Source: Candidatus Sulfotelmatobacter sp. (GTDB taxonomy: Bacteria; Acidobacteriota; Terriglobia; Terriglobales; Acidobacteriaceae). Taken from it: a stretch of DNA of 34,358 nucleotides. The position numbers and the translations under genes were made by a program. The notes beneath the pieces were generated by a model. The model worked only from the letters and a program-made list of their open reading frames with translations. It did not search any database and was not told where the DNA came from. The DNA is taken from the NCBI GenBank assembly GCA_017883385.1, contig JADGNQ010000053.1:1-34358 (forward strand). The letters run 5' to 3'. Shown here piece after piece: positions 8,271-18,000 of the stretch (position 1 is the first letter of the stretch; each line of letters begins with the position of its first letter).

Positions 8271-11200
8271 CTACGGCACAGCTTCGGCGCGTGCCATGCG
8301 CGTGAAGTGGTACGCCAGCATCCGGTCGGGAAGCAGCAGTGCTTTCTGAAACCTCTGGTCCGCCTCTTGCGGACTGCCCAGTGCGCTCGCGAGCGCACCA
8401 GCAGTGTAATCCCACCAACTGGCATAGCTGCTGGTGTCGCTGCGACTGTTCGCTTGGACGAGAGCGGTTTGCAGGCGCTCCGTCCATTGCTTCTTGTCAA
8501 AACCAGGTAGTTTCTGCGCTGCCCGGTAGGCCCAGAGCATCTGATCGGGGGCAGACGCAGCAGAGGCCAGTTGAAATTTCTTTGCCGCCTCCTCAGGCCT
8601 TGCGCAGTTCGCGTAAACAGTACCCATCTGATAGTTCGTCCGCGCGGATTGCAGAATGGGTTCCAGCCCGTCCTGTGTAAATGACAGATCCGGCACTTTC
8701 GCGCCCAAGTGCTGTGCCACAACGAGGGCATCCACGCAGTGACCGTCCTTTGCCGATGCGAGCATCTTCTGCAGTTCGACTTCAACCCAAACCTGGCGGA
8801 CGTTGGTCCCGCCTTCTTCGCGCGGAAAGAACCGGTTACGGAACAGGCTCTCGGCCTGTTGAAAATCGCCCGCCTCGGCCAGATTGAGAATCAGTTCGAA
8901 GATCAGACTGGAAGGCGCATCCGCAAGATTCGGATGTTTCTCCAGAACTTGCACTCGTTCGCTGGCGGGTTTCGCTAAAAGACTGAGCGCCTGGTCTGCA
9001 CCCAGGTAAACCGTGACGTTCGTAGCGTCGCTCCGCAGTCCGTCCTGAAAGGCAACGAGGGCATGCTCGGCGTCATGCTTCTCGTGCAGCAGAGCGAGAC
9101 CCAGGCTCGCATCGAGAACGGGAATTGGCCGGTTCGACTTGCGAGCCAGTAACCACTCTTCAAGTGCTGAGTCCGTCAATCCTCGGGAGAAATAGAACGT
9201 GCCTAGCAGATATCGCGCCATAGCATCGTCGGGTTTTTTGCGCGCGACCGTACTCAGGACGGTGAGTTCTTCAGCCGAGCTGGGAAAAACGTAGGAGGTC
9301 GGGAGTTTCGACGCGATCTTGTAGTCGGCCGCTCCCGACTGTCCGAGACGCTCGCGGCAATAGCCGCGGAAGTACGCGACCATCGGGTGGTTGCTGGGTG
9401 ACAGGGCCCCCGGTTCAGTCTGATCAGGCTGCGGCGACGGATAGTCCCGCGAGAGCACAGCCAGCGCCCGCTGATACAGTCCGAGACGCATGTATTGCGC
9501 GGCAAGATTCAGCATGCGAACTGTGTCGTTGGCGAACTGTTTGAGGTTGGGTTCTCCGAGCTCTTCGCTGAGAAGATAGCTCAGCGGGAAAAGGGCGATT
9601 CCCTGCCGCGCCAGCGCCTTCCCTTCTTCCCCATTACCGGACGCAATTCTTACCGCAACCAACTCCTCGAGTGCACGAGCATCGTCAGGCGCGGCTCGAA
9701 CAGCTTCGCTGAGATGACGCTCGGCTTCATCCAGATCGCCGTCTCGCGCCAGCATCTCTCCGAGACGCAGGACAGCGGCGGCACGAAACGAGGCAAATCG
9801 CTGGGCGTCCTCGTATGACATCCGTGCTTTCCGCGTTTCGCCAAGCCCATCGTATGCAATGCCCAGGTAATACGAGATTTCCGGGTCAGAAGTATCGCGC
9901 GAGCGGACTTGCTCAAGGAAAGTCTTTGCCTCGTCAAATCGCAGCAGGCTCGCGGTCAGGCGCCCAGCCGCTTTCAAGGCGCCGAAGCTGCCGGGAAATC
10001 TACGAAGCGTTTCCTCGTAGGTATCGAGCGCTTGAAGATTTTTTCCGTTCAGCTCAAGGTCTTTCCCGAGCTGAATCCAGTCATCGCAGTTTCTCTGCTC
10101 CGGATCGGGTGTACGGTAGGCAGGCTGAGGGCCGACATGAATTTCAGACTCCGGAGTCCAGTCATATTCGCCTTCCGTCTGGCGGATCAGAACCGCTCCC
10201 CGTGCGTCCCGAATCTCAACGGTGTACTTGGTCTGCGAGTCGACGACGGGAAGCTCATGAGTCCAGGCGCGCTCGGGGGTGAGATCAACTTTCTCGCTGA
10301 ATAGGCGGCTGTTGCCGTTCAAGATGGAAACCGTGGCTTTAGGAACAGCACGATTGGCGTTAAGTCCGGCGATCAAAGCCTTGCCATGGCGCGCAAGACT
10401 GAGCACTCCGGAAAGGTTGGCGCGCGAGATGCCGCCAATCTCGCGTACTGGCATCCAGTACTCCGAGAAATGGATGGACTGCCGGGGTGCCAGGAAGGCA
10501 TACGTCTCCTGATTGCGAAACAAGCCGGCCTGGATTTCAACGTATCCACTGTCGTCGTCGGAGAGGGCTTTGCGCCAGTCCATGCCCTCTTCATCCACGC
10601 CCCACGACCAGATTTTCTTGGCGGGCAGGTCCTCGTACTCCGCAAAGTGCACCGTGCCAGTTTTGGTCGCGGGGTGCCAAACACCCATAAAGCCCTCGCG
10701 GCTTCCGTGCGTGAAGAGCGATACCGCGCCGTGAACATGATTGCGGATGACGCTCAAGTCGTGGCCATCCTCGTCGACGGGCCAGCGAACGACGTCCGTG
10801 AAACCATGGCTCGCGGCGAAGCGCATGGGGTAAACAATCTGCGAATCGTCCGAAACTCGCGCCGCTGCATTGTTCCACCAGTAGAAACGATGCCTGACGT
10901 CGCTGCGATTGCTGAGCGTCACACGCTCCTCCAGCAGCGTTGACTTGGGCCGAAGCATCAACTCGACGGTCCACTCCATTCCGTAAACACGATCAACGTT
11001 CCCCACGATCACAGAGGCGCTGCCGTCCACATTCTTATGGAAGGCGAAATCGACCGGCGACATGCTCACCCAGTTGTGGGAAACAGGGAAGTTGAACTCG
11101 ATGCCGAAAGCTGCCCAAGCGCCACGATAGCCGACCGCCGCTTTCTTGATGGCCGTGTTGGCGTAGAACATCGACTGTCCCGAGATTTTGTCAACGCAGG

Positions 11201-11483
11201 TGTAAAGGTGCCCGCCAATGTCAGGCAACACGGAGCATTTCAGGTATTCATTTTCCAGATAAATGGCACGCCAGTCGTGATTCACACGGCGGCTCGTCAG
11301 ATTTTCCCGCAGGACATACGGATAGTTGAACTTGTTATTCGTGAACTGGTCGAACGGAGGATTCGGATCGGGCATCCCCTCTTCGTAGGTGGGCAGCACG
11401 AGCGTCCCTTCCCACACGCGCACCTGCGCCCGCGACAGAGTTGCCAAGGTCAAGACGACAAAGAGATGGAAATAGCGTCGCAT
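8271..11483 (-). CDS. Secreted DUF5107 domain protein with TPR repeats
   Basis: A 1070-residue exported protein of unknown biochemical function. A short signal peptide (residues 1-19, ending SRA) precedes a DUF5107 domain over about residues 25-340. This is a galactose-mutarotase-like beta-supersandwich, recognised by YLENEYLKCSVLPDIGGHLY and the FYWWNNAAARVSDDSQIVYP stretch. After a beta-rich linker, about residues 460-1060 consist of tandem helical repeats of TPR type, with units such as DPEISYYLGIAYDGLGETRK and DDAMARYLLGTFYFSRGLTD. The fold and the position after the TonB receptor suggest carbohydrate binding or processing in the periplasm or at the cell surface. Its ATG directly follows the amidohydrolase stop (TAGATG), so the two are translationally coupled. 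No catalytic residues can be assigned. Confidence 0.85.
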   Translation of the reverse strand: MRRYFHLFVVLTLATLSRAQVRVWEGTLVLPTYEEGMPDPNPPFDQFTNNKFNYPYVLRENLTSRRVNHDWRAIYLENEYLKCSVLPDIGGHLYTCVDKISGQSMFYANTAIKKAAVGYRGAWAAFGIEFNFPVSHNWVSMSPVDFAFHKNVDGSASVIVGNVDRVYGMEWTVELMLRPKSTLLEERVTLSNRSDVRHRFYWWNNAAARVSDDSQIVYPMRFAASHGFTDVVRWPVDEDGHDLSVIRNHVHGAVSLFTHGSREGFMGVWHPATKTGTVHFAEYEDLPAKKIWSWGVDEEGMDWRKALSDDDSGYVEIQAGLFRNQETYAFLAPRQSIHFSEYWMPVREIGGISRANLSGVLSLARHGKALIAGLNANRAVPKATVSILNGNSRLFSEKVDLTPERAWTHELPVVDSQTKYTVEIRDARGAVLIRQTEGEYDWTPESEIHVGPQPAYRTPDPEQRNCDDWIQLGKDLELNGKNLQALDTYEETLRRFPGSFGALKAAGRLTASLLRFDEAKTFLEQVRSRDTSDPEISYYLGIAYDGLGETRKARMSYEDAQRFASFRAAAVLRLGEMLARDGDLDEAERHLSEAVRAAPDDARALEELVAVRIASGNGEEGKALARQGIALFPLSYLLSEELGEPNLKQFANDTVRMLNLAAQYMRLGLYQRALAVLSRDYPSPQPDQTEPGALSPSNHPMVAYFRGYCRERLGQSGAADYKIASKLPTSYVFPSSAEELTVLSTVARKKPDDAMARYLLGTFYFSRGLTDSALEEWLLARKSNRPIPVLDASLGLALLHEKHDAEHALVAFQDGLRSDATNVTVYLGADQALSLLAKPASERVQVLEKHPNLADAPSSLIFELILNLAEAGDFQQAESLFRNRFFPREEGGTNVRQVWVEVELQKMLASAKDGHCVDALVVAQHLGAKVPDLSFTQDGLEPILQSARTNYQMGTVYANCARPEEAAKKFQLASAASAPDQMLWAYRAAQKLPGFDKKQWTERLQTALVQANSRSDTSSYASWWDYTAGALASALGSPQEADQRFQKALLLPDRMLAYHFTRMARAEAVP

Positions 11484-12680
11484 CTAGATTCGCAGTATCC
11501 GGGCGGAGTTCTCGTAGTACACCTTCTTAAGGATCGTCTCCGGCAGCCCAATCCCGTAAATTCTCCAGCGGCCTTGTGGTGGGACCTTAGCTGGAGCGTA
11601 GTCAAAATATTCGTCTTCGGTTTCCAGAAAGCGAAAATAGATTTCGTACAGCTTGTCGTTGAAGACCTGCTGCGGAAACTCGTCACCATGCGGGGTCGCA
11701 TCGGTGCCAAACAGAATTCGGTCCTGATATTTGTCGAAGAACTTGCGCGCGCTTCTTGGCTGGCGTCCGAGTTCTCCGATGCGTGCCGCGATATCGACGA
11801 ACATGTTCGGGTAGCGGTCCAAATTCTCTGACACATCTTGCAGATCTTCCGCGAAGTTCCCTGCGTGCAGGACAACAAACTGCGTCTTCGGGTGGCGAGC
11901 GATGACGCGGTTGCGAGCCGCGATCAACTCGTCATTGCTGGGAAAATCTCCGCCATGGAACGACCAGTCCGGATGATTATTCAGTTCCTCGTAACGCTCG
12001 TTGAAGCGATCAGTGGGCGTAAAGAATGCGACCGGATCCGAAATGTGAATCGCCACCGGAAGATTAAGCTGGCCACAGGCATCCCACATGGGATCAAACC
12101 GCGCGTCATCAATCTTCACCAGCGAACCCGAGGTGATGTTCTCACGAAGATAGAGTCCCAACGTTTTGAGAATCTTCAGGCCCCGCCCGCCGTCGCGATG
12201 CGCCCGCTCGATGGCCTGTGCCTGCAGCTTCGGGTAGTCCGGTTCTTTGAAGCGGGAATAGGAAGGCTCGGTGAAGGTATGAAACCGGCCGGGATATGCA
12301 CGGTCGTATTTGCCTACGGCTTCGGCAAGACCATGATCGTAGCCGCCAGTCAGGTTAACCATAGCCCGAATGTTTTTGCGGTCCATCACCGTGATCAGTT
12401 CTTGGGGAGTTCCGAGGTACTCGCGATCGGGCGCGAGTTCGACACCCTTCTCTGATTTTGTCGACCCGGAGATGTGCGTGTGAAAGTCGATGAGTGGAAA
12501 CTTCGAACGCTCGACGCGGGACTCGTGCACGCGGAGCATGCTTTTGGGCTCGTACTGCGAAAGCTCCAAGGGCGCGGGCTGGACCGCGCTCCCGGCCGTG
12601 ACAGCCGGGGCCCTGCCTACGTGCATTCCAGACCCTGCCACCAGACCCATTCCATACAGCCACTGGCGCCGATTGATCAC
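11484..12680 (-). CDS. Exported amidohydrolase (Amidohydro_2, lactonase/decarboxylase-like)
   Basis: A 398-residue metal-dependent hydrolase. It starts at a GTG (12680), chosen because CCGGAGGAG lies 4 bases upstream and because the protein then begins with NRRQWLYG, a twin-arginine-type leader; the frame continues to 12800 inside the previous gene. Metal-site motifs are visible: the DFHTH motif (His67 and His69) at the end of strand 1, AIHISDP, VVLHAGN, and the C-terminal FGTDATP aspartate. This is the amidohydrolase-2 pattern, which includes sugar-acid lactonases and decarboxylases rather than classic NagA deacetylases. It is 13 bases after the BNR gene and abuts the DUF5107 gene. An exported member suggests action on a released sugar or lactone outside the cytoplasm. 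The substrate is unknown. Confidence 0.8.
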   Translation of the reverse strand: MINRRQWLYGMGLVAGSGMHVGRAPAVTAGSAVQPAPLELSQYEPKSMLRVHESRVERSKFPLIDFHTHISGSTKSEKGVELAPDREYLGTPQELITVMDRKNIRAMVNLTGGYDHGLAEAVGKYDRAYPGRFHTFTEPSYSRFKEPDYPKLQAQAIERAHRDGGRGLKILKTLGLYLRENITSGSLVKIDDARFDPMWDACGQLNLPVAIHISDPVAFFTPTDRFNERYEELNNHPDWSFHGGDFPSNDELIAARNRVIARHPKTQFVVLHAGNFAEDLQDVSENLDRYPNMFVDIAARIGELGRQPRSARKFFDKYQDRILFGTDATPHGDEFPQQVFNDKLYEIYFRFLETEDEYFDYAPAKVPPQGRWRIYGIGLPETILKKVYYENSARILRI

Positions 12681-12693
12681 TTTGCTCCTCCGG

Positions 12694-14946
12694 CTACTGC
12701 CCAGGATCGAGCACTGGCGTGGCGATGTCCGCGCCTCGCTGTTGCCCATTGATCGCACCATGCCAGACACTTCCGCCGAACGTCGTGATGTAGACCTCAT
12801 CGTGGTGCAGCGGATCGGGAATCACTCTATGCCCCCACTTGAAATTGAAGCCGGGAATACGAGTCCAGTGCAGCCCGCGATCTGCCGATCGCCAGGCCGA
12901 CGATTCAAAGCCGGTCGCGTAGAGCACATTGGGGTCCTGCGAATCAATGGTGACGTCGTAAATGTGGCGATCCTTGTCGAGCACTTGCTTCCAGCTCTTG
13001 CCGCCATTCTCCGAGAGAAAAATCCCTCCGCCGTCTCCGCGTTCTCCAGTCGCGCGAGCCCAGGCAGCGAGGTACAGTCGATCTGGTGACTCAGGATCGA
13101 CGGCGAGGCCGTTCGGGCCATTCGTTCCCTCAGGCAACGAAACGGGCTGCCAGTGCTCCGCTCCATCTGTCGACCGGTACAGAGCACCATCACCGGCATT
13201 GCCGATGCTCCCATCTTCGGACCGGCGTGCGATTACAGCGTAGAGCGTTCCATTCGAACTTCGCGCCAACCGCCACGCGAAGGGCCGTTCTTGCGTGATC
13301 CCAGTGTTCTTTAGGGCCCAACTGCGACCGCCGTCTGAACTCTTGTAGACTCCGCGGCCAAAACCGGCTACGTACAATACTCGTGCATCCACTGGGCTGG
13401 TGGGATCGAGCAGGATGTGGGTCGCACCGGTCTCGTCCATCCCGGCGTTCGACTTGGTCCAAGTTTTCCCGCCGTCATCGCTGCGGCAAACGCCGCCTTT
13501 GTAGTTCAGCACTGAGTTGTGCCGCCACATCTTGGGGCGAGGAAGATCGTGCGTGCCGCTGTTGACGCTCCACATCCGGCCACGCACCTTGGGGTCAAAG
13601 ACGACCCAATATGTCGTGTTCATCCAATCCCTGGGCACTCCAGTTGTAGAACTGGTCCATGAGACGCCGCTGTCTTCGCTGCGGAAGAGTCCGATATCGG
13701 TGTAAGCAATGAACTGGCGTTTTGGATCGAACGGATCGAAGTGAATTCCGTAGCTGGTAGTGACATCGAGACCGAGGCTGGTCCAGCCCGCGTCATTTAC
13801 TTTGCGTGAATAGACCGCTGCCCAGGTTGCGCCTCCATCCGCCGTCCGCATGGTTCTTCCGAGGTCCGTACCATACGCCAGATTTGCGTCCTGCTGCGCA
13901 ACCGTAAGGTTCAGAGGATTCTCTCCCCAACCGGGCCCGAAGCGCTCGGTGATCCACGCGTCATTCACGTTCTTTGCTGCTACGTCGGATTCTTTCCACA
14001 CCAGCTTCCAGTCAGCGCCAGAGTTGGTGGTCTTGGCCACGCCCATCCAGGACTTTCCATCGACCGTCAGATGATCGTAGGAGACATACGCCGTCTCTGG
14101 ATGATGCAGGCTGGTCGCGATGGCACGCACTTTCGCTCCTGCGCCCGGCAGGTCACTCTTGAGCCAGTTCGCGCCTGCATCGTTCGAAACGTAGATGCCC
14201 TGCTCTGAAGTGGCATAGATGGTCGTCTGCGCGGCCGAACCAAAACCCAGCGAAATGTCACTGACAGCCACGGGAAGCGGGAAGCTGCGCACTCCTTTGG
14301 GACTGATCACCGCGATCGCGTGTTCGCTGGCCAGAAACAACGTACGGCCCTCGGCCGCGGAATTCGGGTCCACCCAAAGGCGGCGCGGAACATCGGGCAA
14401 GCCCACTTGTTTTTGCCAACTCTTCCCGTAGTCGCGCGAAACAAAGAGCGCAGGCCTCGCCTTCGTCCCCGCAGCGGCGTAAAGAACCTTCGAGTCGGAA
14501 GGATCAACCACCAGAGCTGCGATCTCACTCAATGGATCTGGATCAGCAAGAATCTGCTCGTCGGCGTGATCCGAATTCATCTTGACGCCCTTCACAGCGG
14601 AAGGGCTGGGATAAACCAGATTCCACTGCTCGCCGCCATCCGTGCTGCGCCACAATCCCGTCGCGTGGGCATACATCGTCTTCGGATCGAGCGGATCGAA
14701 GACAAAGAAATTGACCACGCCGCGCAGGTTAAACATGCGCCAAGTACGTCCTCCATCATGGGTGAGGTAGGACCCGGTCATGTCGCAGGAGACCAACACG
14801 GTATTCGCATCGTGAGGGCTGATGGTGGGATTGAACATAGCCCCGCCGCCTCCCGGGCCGATGACGCGAAACCCTCCGGCCCGGTCAGCAAAAGCGCTGG
14901 TCAAGCACGCTAAGACGAGAACTACGGGAAGGATTCGGAGTTTCAT
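12694..14946 (-). CDS. Secreted Asp-box (BNR) beta-propeller protein, GH74/sortilin-like
   Basis: A 750-residue exported protein with a clear signal peptide (MKLRILPVVLVLACLTSAFA). About twelve Asp-box motifs (S/T-x-D-x-G-x-x-W) are spread along its length, for example THDGGRTW, STDGGEQW, SRDYGKSW, SNDAGANW, TADGGATW, SEDSGVSW, SDDGGKTW and SSDGGRSW. This implies one or two multi-bladed beta-propellers. The N-terminal GPGGGGAMFNPTISPHD followed by CDMTGSY resembles the start of GH74 endoglucanases, where the Asp of the TDxGG segment is catalytic. A glycosidase or glycan-binding role is therefore plausible but not proven; sortilin/VPS10-like binding proteins share the repeats. An AGGA site precedes the ATG. 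It follows the TonB receptor and the hairpin, and leads into the amidohydrolase. Confidence 0.8.
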   Translation of the reverse strand: MKLRILPVVLVLACLTSAFADRAGGFRVIGPGGGGAMFNPTISPHDANTVLVSCDMTGSYLTHDGGRTWRMFNLRGVVNFFVFDPLDPKTMYAHATGLWRSTDGGEQWNLVYPSPSAVKGVKMNSDHADEQILADPDPLSEIAALVVDPSDSKVLYAAAGTKARPALFVSRDYGKSWQKQVGLPDVPRRLWVDPNSAAEGRTLFLASEHAIAVISPKGVRSFPLPVAVSDISLGFGSAAQTTIYATSEQGIYVSNDAGANWLKSDLPGAGAKVRAIATSLHHPETAYVSYDHLTVDGKSWMGVAKTTNSGADWKLVWKESDVAAKNVNDAWITERFGPGWGENPLNLTVAQQDANLAYGTDLGRTMRTADGGATWAAVYSRKVNDAGWTSLGLDVTTSYGIHFDPFDPKRQFIAYTDIGLFRSEDSGVSWTSSTTGVPRDWMNTTYWVVFDPKVRGRMWSVNSGTHDLPRPKMWRHNSVLNYKGGVCRSDDGGKTWTKSNAGMDETGATHILLDPTSPVDARVLYVAGFGRGVYKSSDGGRSWALKNTGITQERPFAWRLARSSNGTLYAVIARRSEDGSIGNAGDGALYRSTDGAEHWQPVSLPEGTNGPNGLAVDPESPDRLYLAAWARATGERGDGGGIFLSENGGKSWKQVLDKDRHIYDVTIDSQDPNVLYATGFESSAWRSADRGLHWTRIPGFNFKWGHRVIPDPLHHDEVYITTFGGSVWHGAINGQQRGADIATPVLDPGQ

Positions 14947-15012
14947 AGATTCCTGCTGGTTTGCTGCATTCGGTATGGCGCCCGGGTTAGGCGATCGACG
15001 GTAGATCGGGAG

Positions 15013-15049
15013 TCGCCGCGAGTCACGGTTCTGAGTGACGTCGCGGCGA
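15013..15049. other. Strong intercistronic RNA hairpin after the TonB receptor gene
   Basis: TCGCCGCGA (15013-15021) pairs perfectly with TCGCGGCGA (15041-15049). Inside it, GTCAC (15022-15026) pairs with GTGAC (15035-15039), leaving one bulged base and an 8-base loop: 14 base pairs in all, mostly GC. It lies 25 bp beyond the receptor's stop and 67 bp before the BNR start. No T-run follows on the transcribed strand, so it is not a canonical intrinsic terminator. A 3'-end stabiliser, a processing site or a partial terminator that lets the receptor outnumber downstream products is a reasonable inference. Confidence 0.6.
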
Positions 15050-15073
15050 ATCTCTCCGTCAAGCGCTATCGCT

Positions 15074-18000
15074 CTAGAACGTTATCCGGAGCAACAAGCG
15101 TACGGTTCGGCGATTATCGACGCCTTCTTGGGTGAAAGTCTGCTTAAGGCGGCCGAAATCCTGGTTGGGGGTGACATCAGCTAAAACAGGCTTGAAAGTA
15201 TTGGGGTCGACGCCGATGTCGAAATCGCCCAAGAGGGAGAATGTTCCACCCCCGCCGCCGGAATCGCTATCCGGCGAAAACAATGGGTGGTTGAACACAT
15301 TGTCAATGTCTGCACCGAATGTAGCGGTTACTCGCTCGCCCAGGTGAAAATTCTTGTGCACCCCAAGATCCACTCCCCAAGTGCCCGGACCGAACAATAA
15401 ATTCCGTTTCGCGATTTGGGGATTGTTGAACACGTCGGCTCCCATGGGGGGAAGACCGAAAGCCGTGGGATCCCAAATCTGATTGCCGTTACGGTGCTTG
15501 TAGTTCCCGATAACGGTCGGCCGGAAAGAAGGCTCTGCGTTGAAATCGCCCCACGCATCGATGGAACTCACAGCAACATTTCCCGGCTCCGCGGTGCCGC
15601 AGTCGTCGCAAATCCAGAACGGCGTGAATCCCGTGCCGCTCTTTGCGAACATGTTGAAAGTAGTTTGCCACCCTCCCAAAACCGCGTCAGTCCACTTCGA
15701 GAACGAAGATCCGAACTTCCTTCCCCGGCCCACGGGTAAGTCGTAAATGCCGTATGCCACGAAGCGATTCTTGGGAACGAACGCCTCCTGCCCGTAGTCG
15801 TGGTTCGGCGAAGATGTATTGTAAGCAATACCTCCCAGACTCGAGTTTCCGGTGTCCAGAGCAGTCGACTTCTGATCCAAGTAGGTGTAAGAGAAGTTCA
15901 GCATCAAACCGTGAGAATAGCGCTTCTCCAATTGGGTCTGAAATGCGTTGGAGCGACCATGTCCGAAGTTTCCGTAGCTGAGCATGAAATCGCCGTAACC
16001 GGGAAATGGCTGGCGCGCAATGTCAGCTGGGGAGTAGTCGCAATCGCCGTTGTTGAGGGGATCACATGGTGTGACACCGTCTCCAATCGTGGTTCCAAAC
16101 GGAGTATCGCTGGGCGCAAGCTCGTTCAAATCCACACCAGCAATCAATCCGCTCAGAGTGCTTCCCAGGTAAGAGACCCGCAATGAGGTGTCGCGAAGAA
16201 TCTCCCGCTCGTAGGTCGCATTGTATTGCTGAATTCGCGGCTGCTGCAGACCAATCGGGATAATGTTGAGCGTAGGCAATCCGCCAAATCCGGAGGAAAT
16301 AACGCCTCCTGTGAGCGGGCTGATGCCATGTTGAAATCCTGGCCATCCGCTTAGAGGAACGGGATTGCCAGTGTTGTCGAAGCCTGTCTTGGTCAGACCC
16401 TGATTGAAAGGATTGGTCGCGATCGCATCGCGAATCCCCTGTGCCGCAGAAGTCGGATAGTAAAATCCATAACCCCCACGAATGACAGATTTGTCGCTCA
16501 ATCGGAAGGCTAGCCCGACTCTGGGCGCCAGATTATTCTTGTCCGTCCGAACCAATCCGCGACCGATGCCGAGTCCAGACTGAGCGGCCGTCACCACTCC
16601 CAGATCGATGACTCGGCTGTCGAGGAATGGAAGAGTCTTCTCTGAGGGCACAATGAAGCGGCCCTTTTGCCCAGTGGTAGGATTTACAAACTTGCTATCG
16701 AAGTTGGCCAGGAGATCATTCTTATCGATGAATGGACTGAGCAATTCATACCGCAATCCAAGGTTGACGGTCAGGCGCGGCGTTACTTTCCAGTCGTCCT
16801 GAACAAAAAATCCATCTTCCCAGTTATAGACGTCCATCGGAGTTGCACGCGGTGCAGCGACGTAGGAGACGCTGGTCGGCGCCTCGCCCAGGACGAAGTT
16901 AGCGAATGAGGTAGTTCCACCACCCGTATAGGCCATCACACCACGGGGATTGCCGCGGTTTTTTGCGAAACCATCGACCGCCGCATTTCGCACGAAGTCT
17001 GCACCCATCTTCAAAGTGTGATTTCTAATCACCCATGTGAAGGTGTCTCCAAATGTGGATAGATTCTCATTCAATGAACGGTCGGTGTCACGGCCGCCAT
17101 TTTGGAAAGCTGCGAACTGCCGCCGATTAAATGTAACCGCCGGGTGACCGAGGGTCTGAAGTTCGCCAGACCCGACAACCGCGCCATAGGCTGCGATGTC
17201 CGACTGGTCGAAGCCGATCCCCGAAAGAAAGCCTCCGAGGGTGGTATTGCTGTGGCGATATAGTTTCTGAAAGTTAAATCCACCCCTCGCCTCGTTCACG
17301 ATGTTTGGACTAAACACGTGCGTGTAAGAAATCGAGACTGTGTTGTTCCTGCGATCATTCTGCTTTAAGCCGAGTCCGGAGTAAGGCGCCTGCACGAGGC
17401 CGTTGGCGGTAGTCTGAGCGGCCGCATTGTACGTGACATACACGCGGTCTTTGTCGTTGAAGTCGTGATCCACTCGCAAAGTGCCTAAGTCCTGGACTGA
17501 TCGGCCAGGCAGAATACTTTGGTAGTTCGGAATGCGACCCGTGGAAGGGTCGATCAATGCGGCAGTCCCAATCTTCGGGAAATACGTCCCAATGAACTGC
17601 TGAACGGTTGGGTTGAGAAGCCTAGAGGGAATCGTAATGAATTGCAGCCCTAACCCTCCAACCGTATTATCTGTGATCTCTTGGGGGGTAAGCGCGACAT
17701 CTGCGGGAACCGGTGGCTTTTTCGAGTCGTCAACCAATGAGAAGTCGCCATTCCACATGCTGGGATGCGGAAGTGTACTAGACGTCACACTCACCGGAGC
17801 GACCGTCCAGTCCCTCTCGTACGCTACAAAGAAGAACGTCTTCTTCAGGCCTGGGATCGGGCCCCCGACCGAGCCTCCGAGGTCCGTGATATTGAAGAAT
17901 GGATTGGGATACGAGCTCTGAATCGGCGTCGGAGCGAATTCGGCTTTGCCAACCAGATCCTGAAGAGTCCAGGCCGCAAGAGCTGAGTTCTTGTTGTTAT

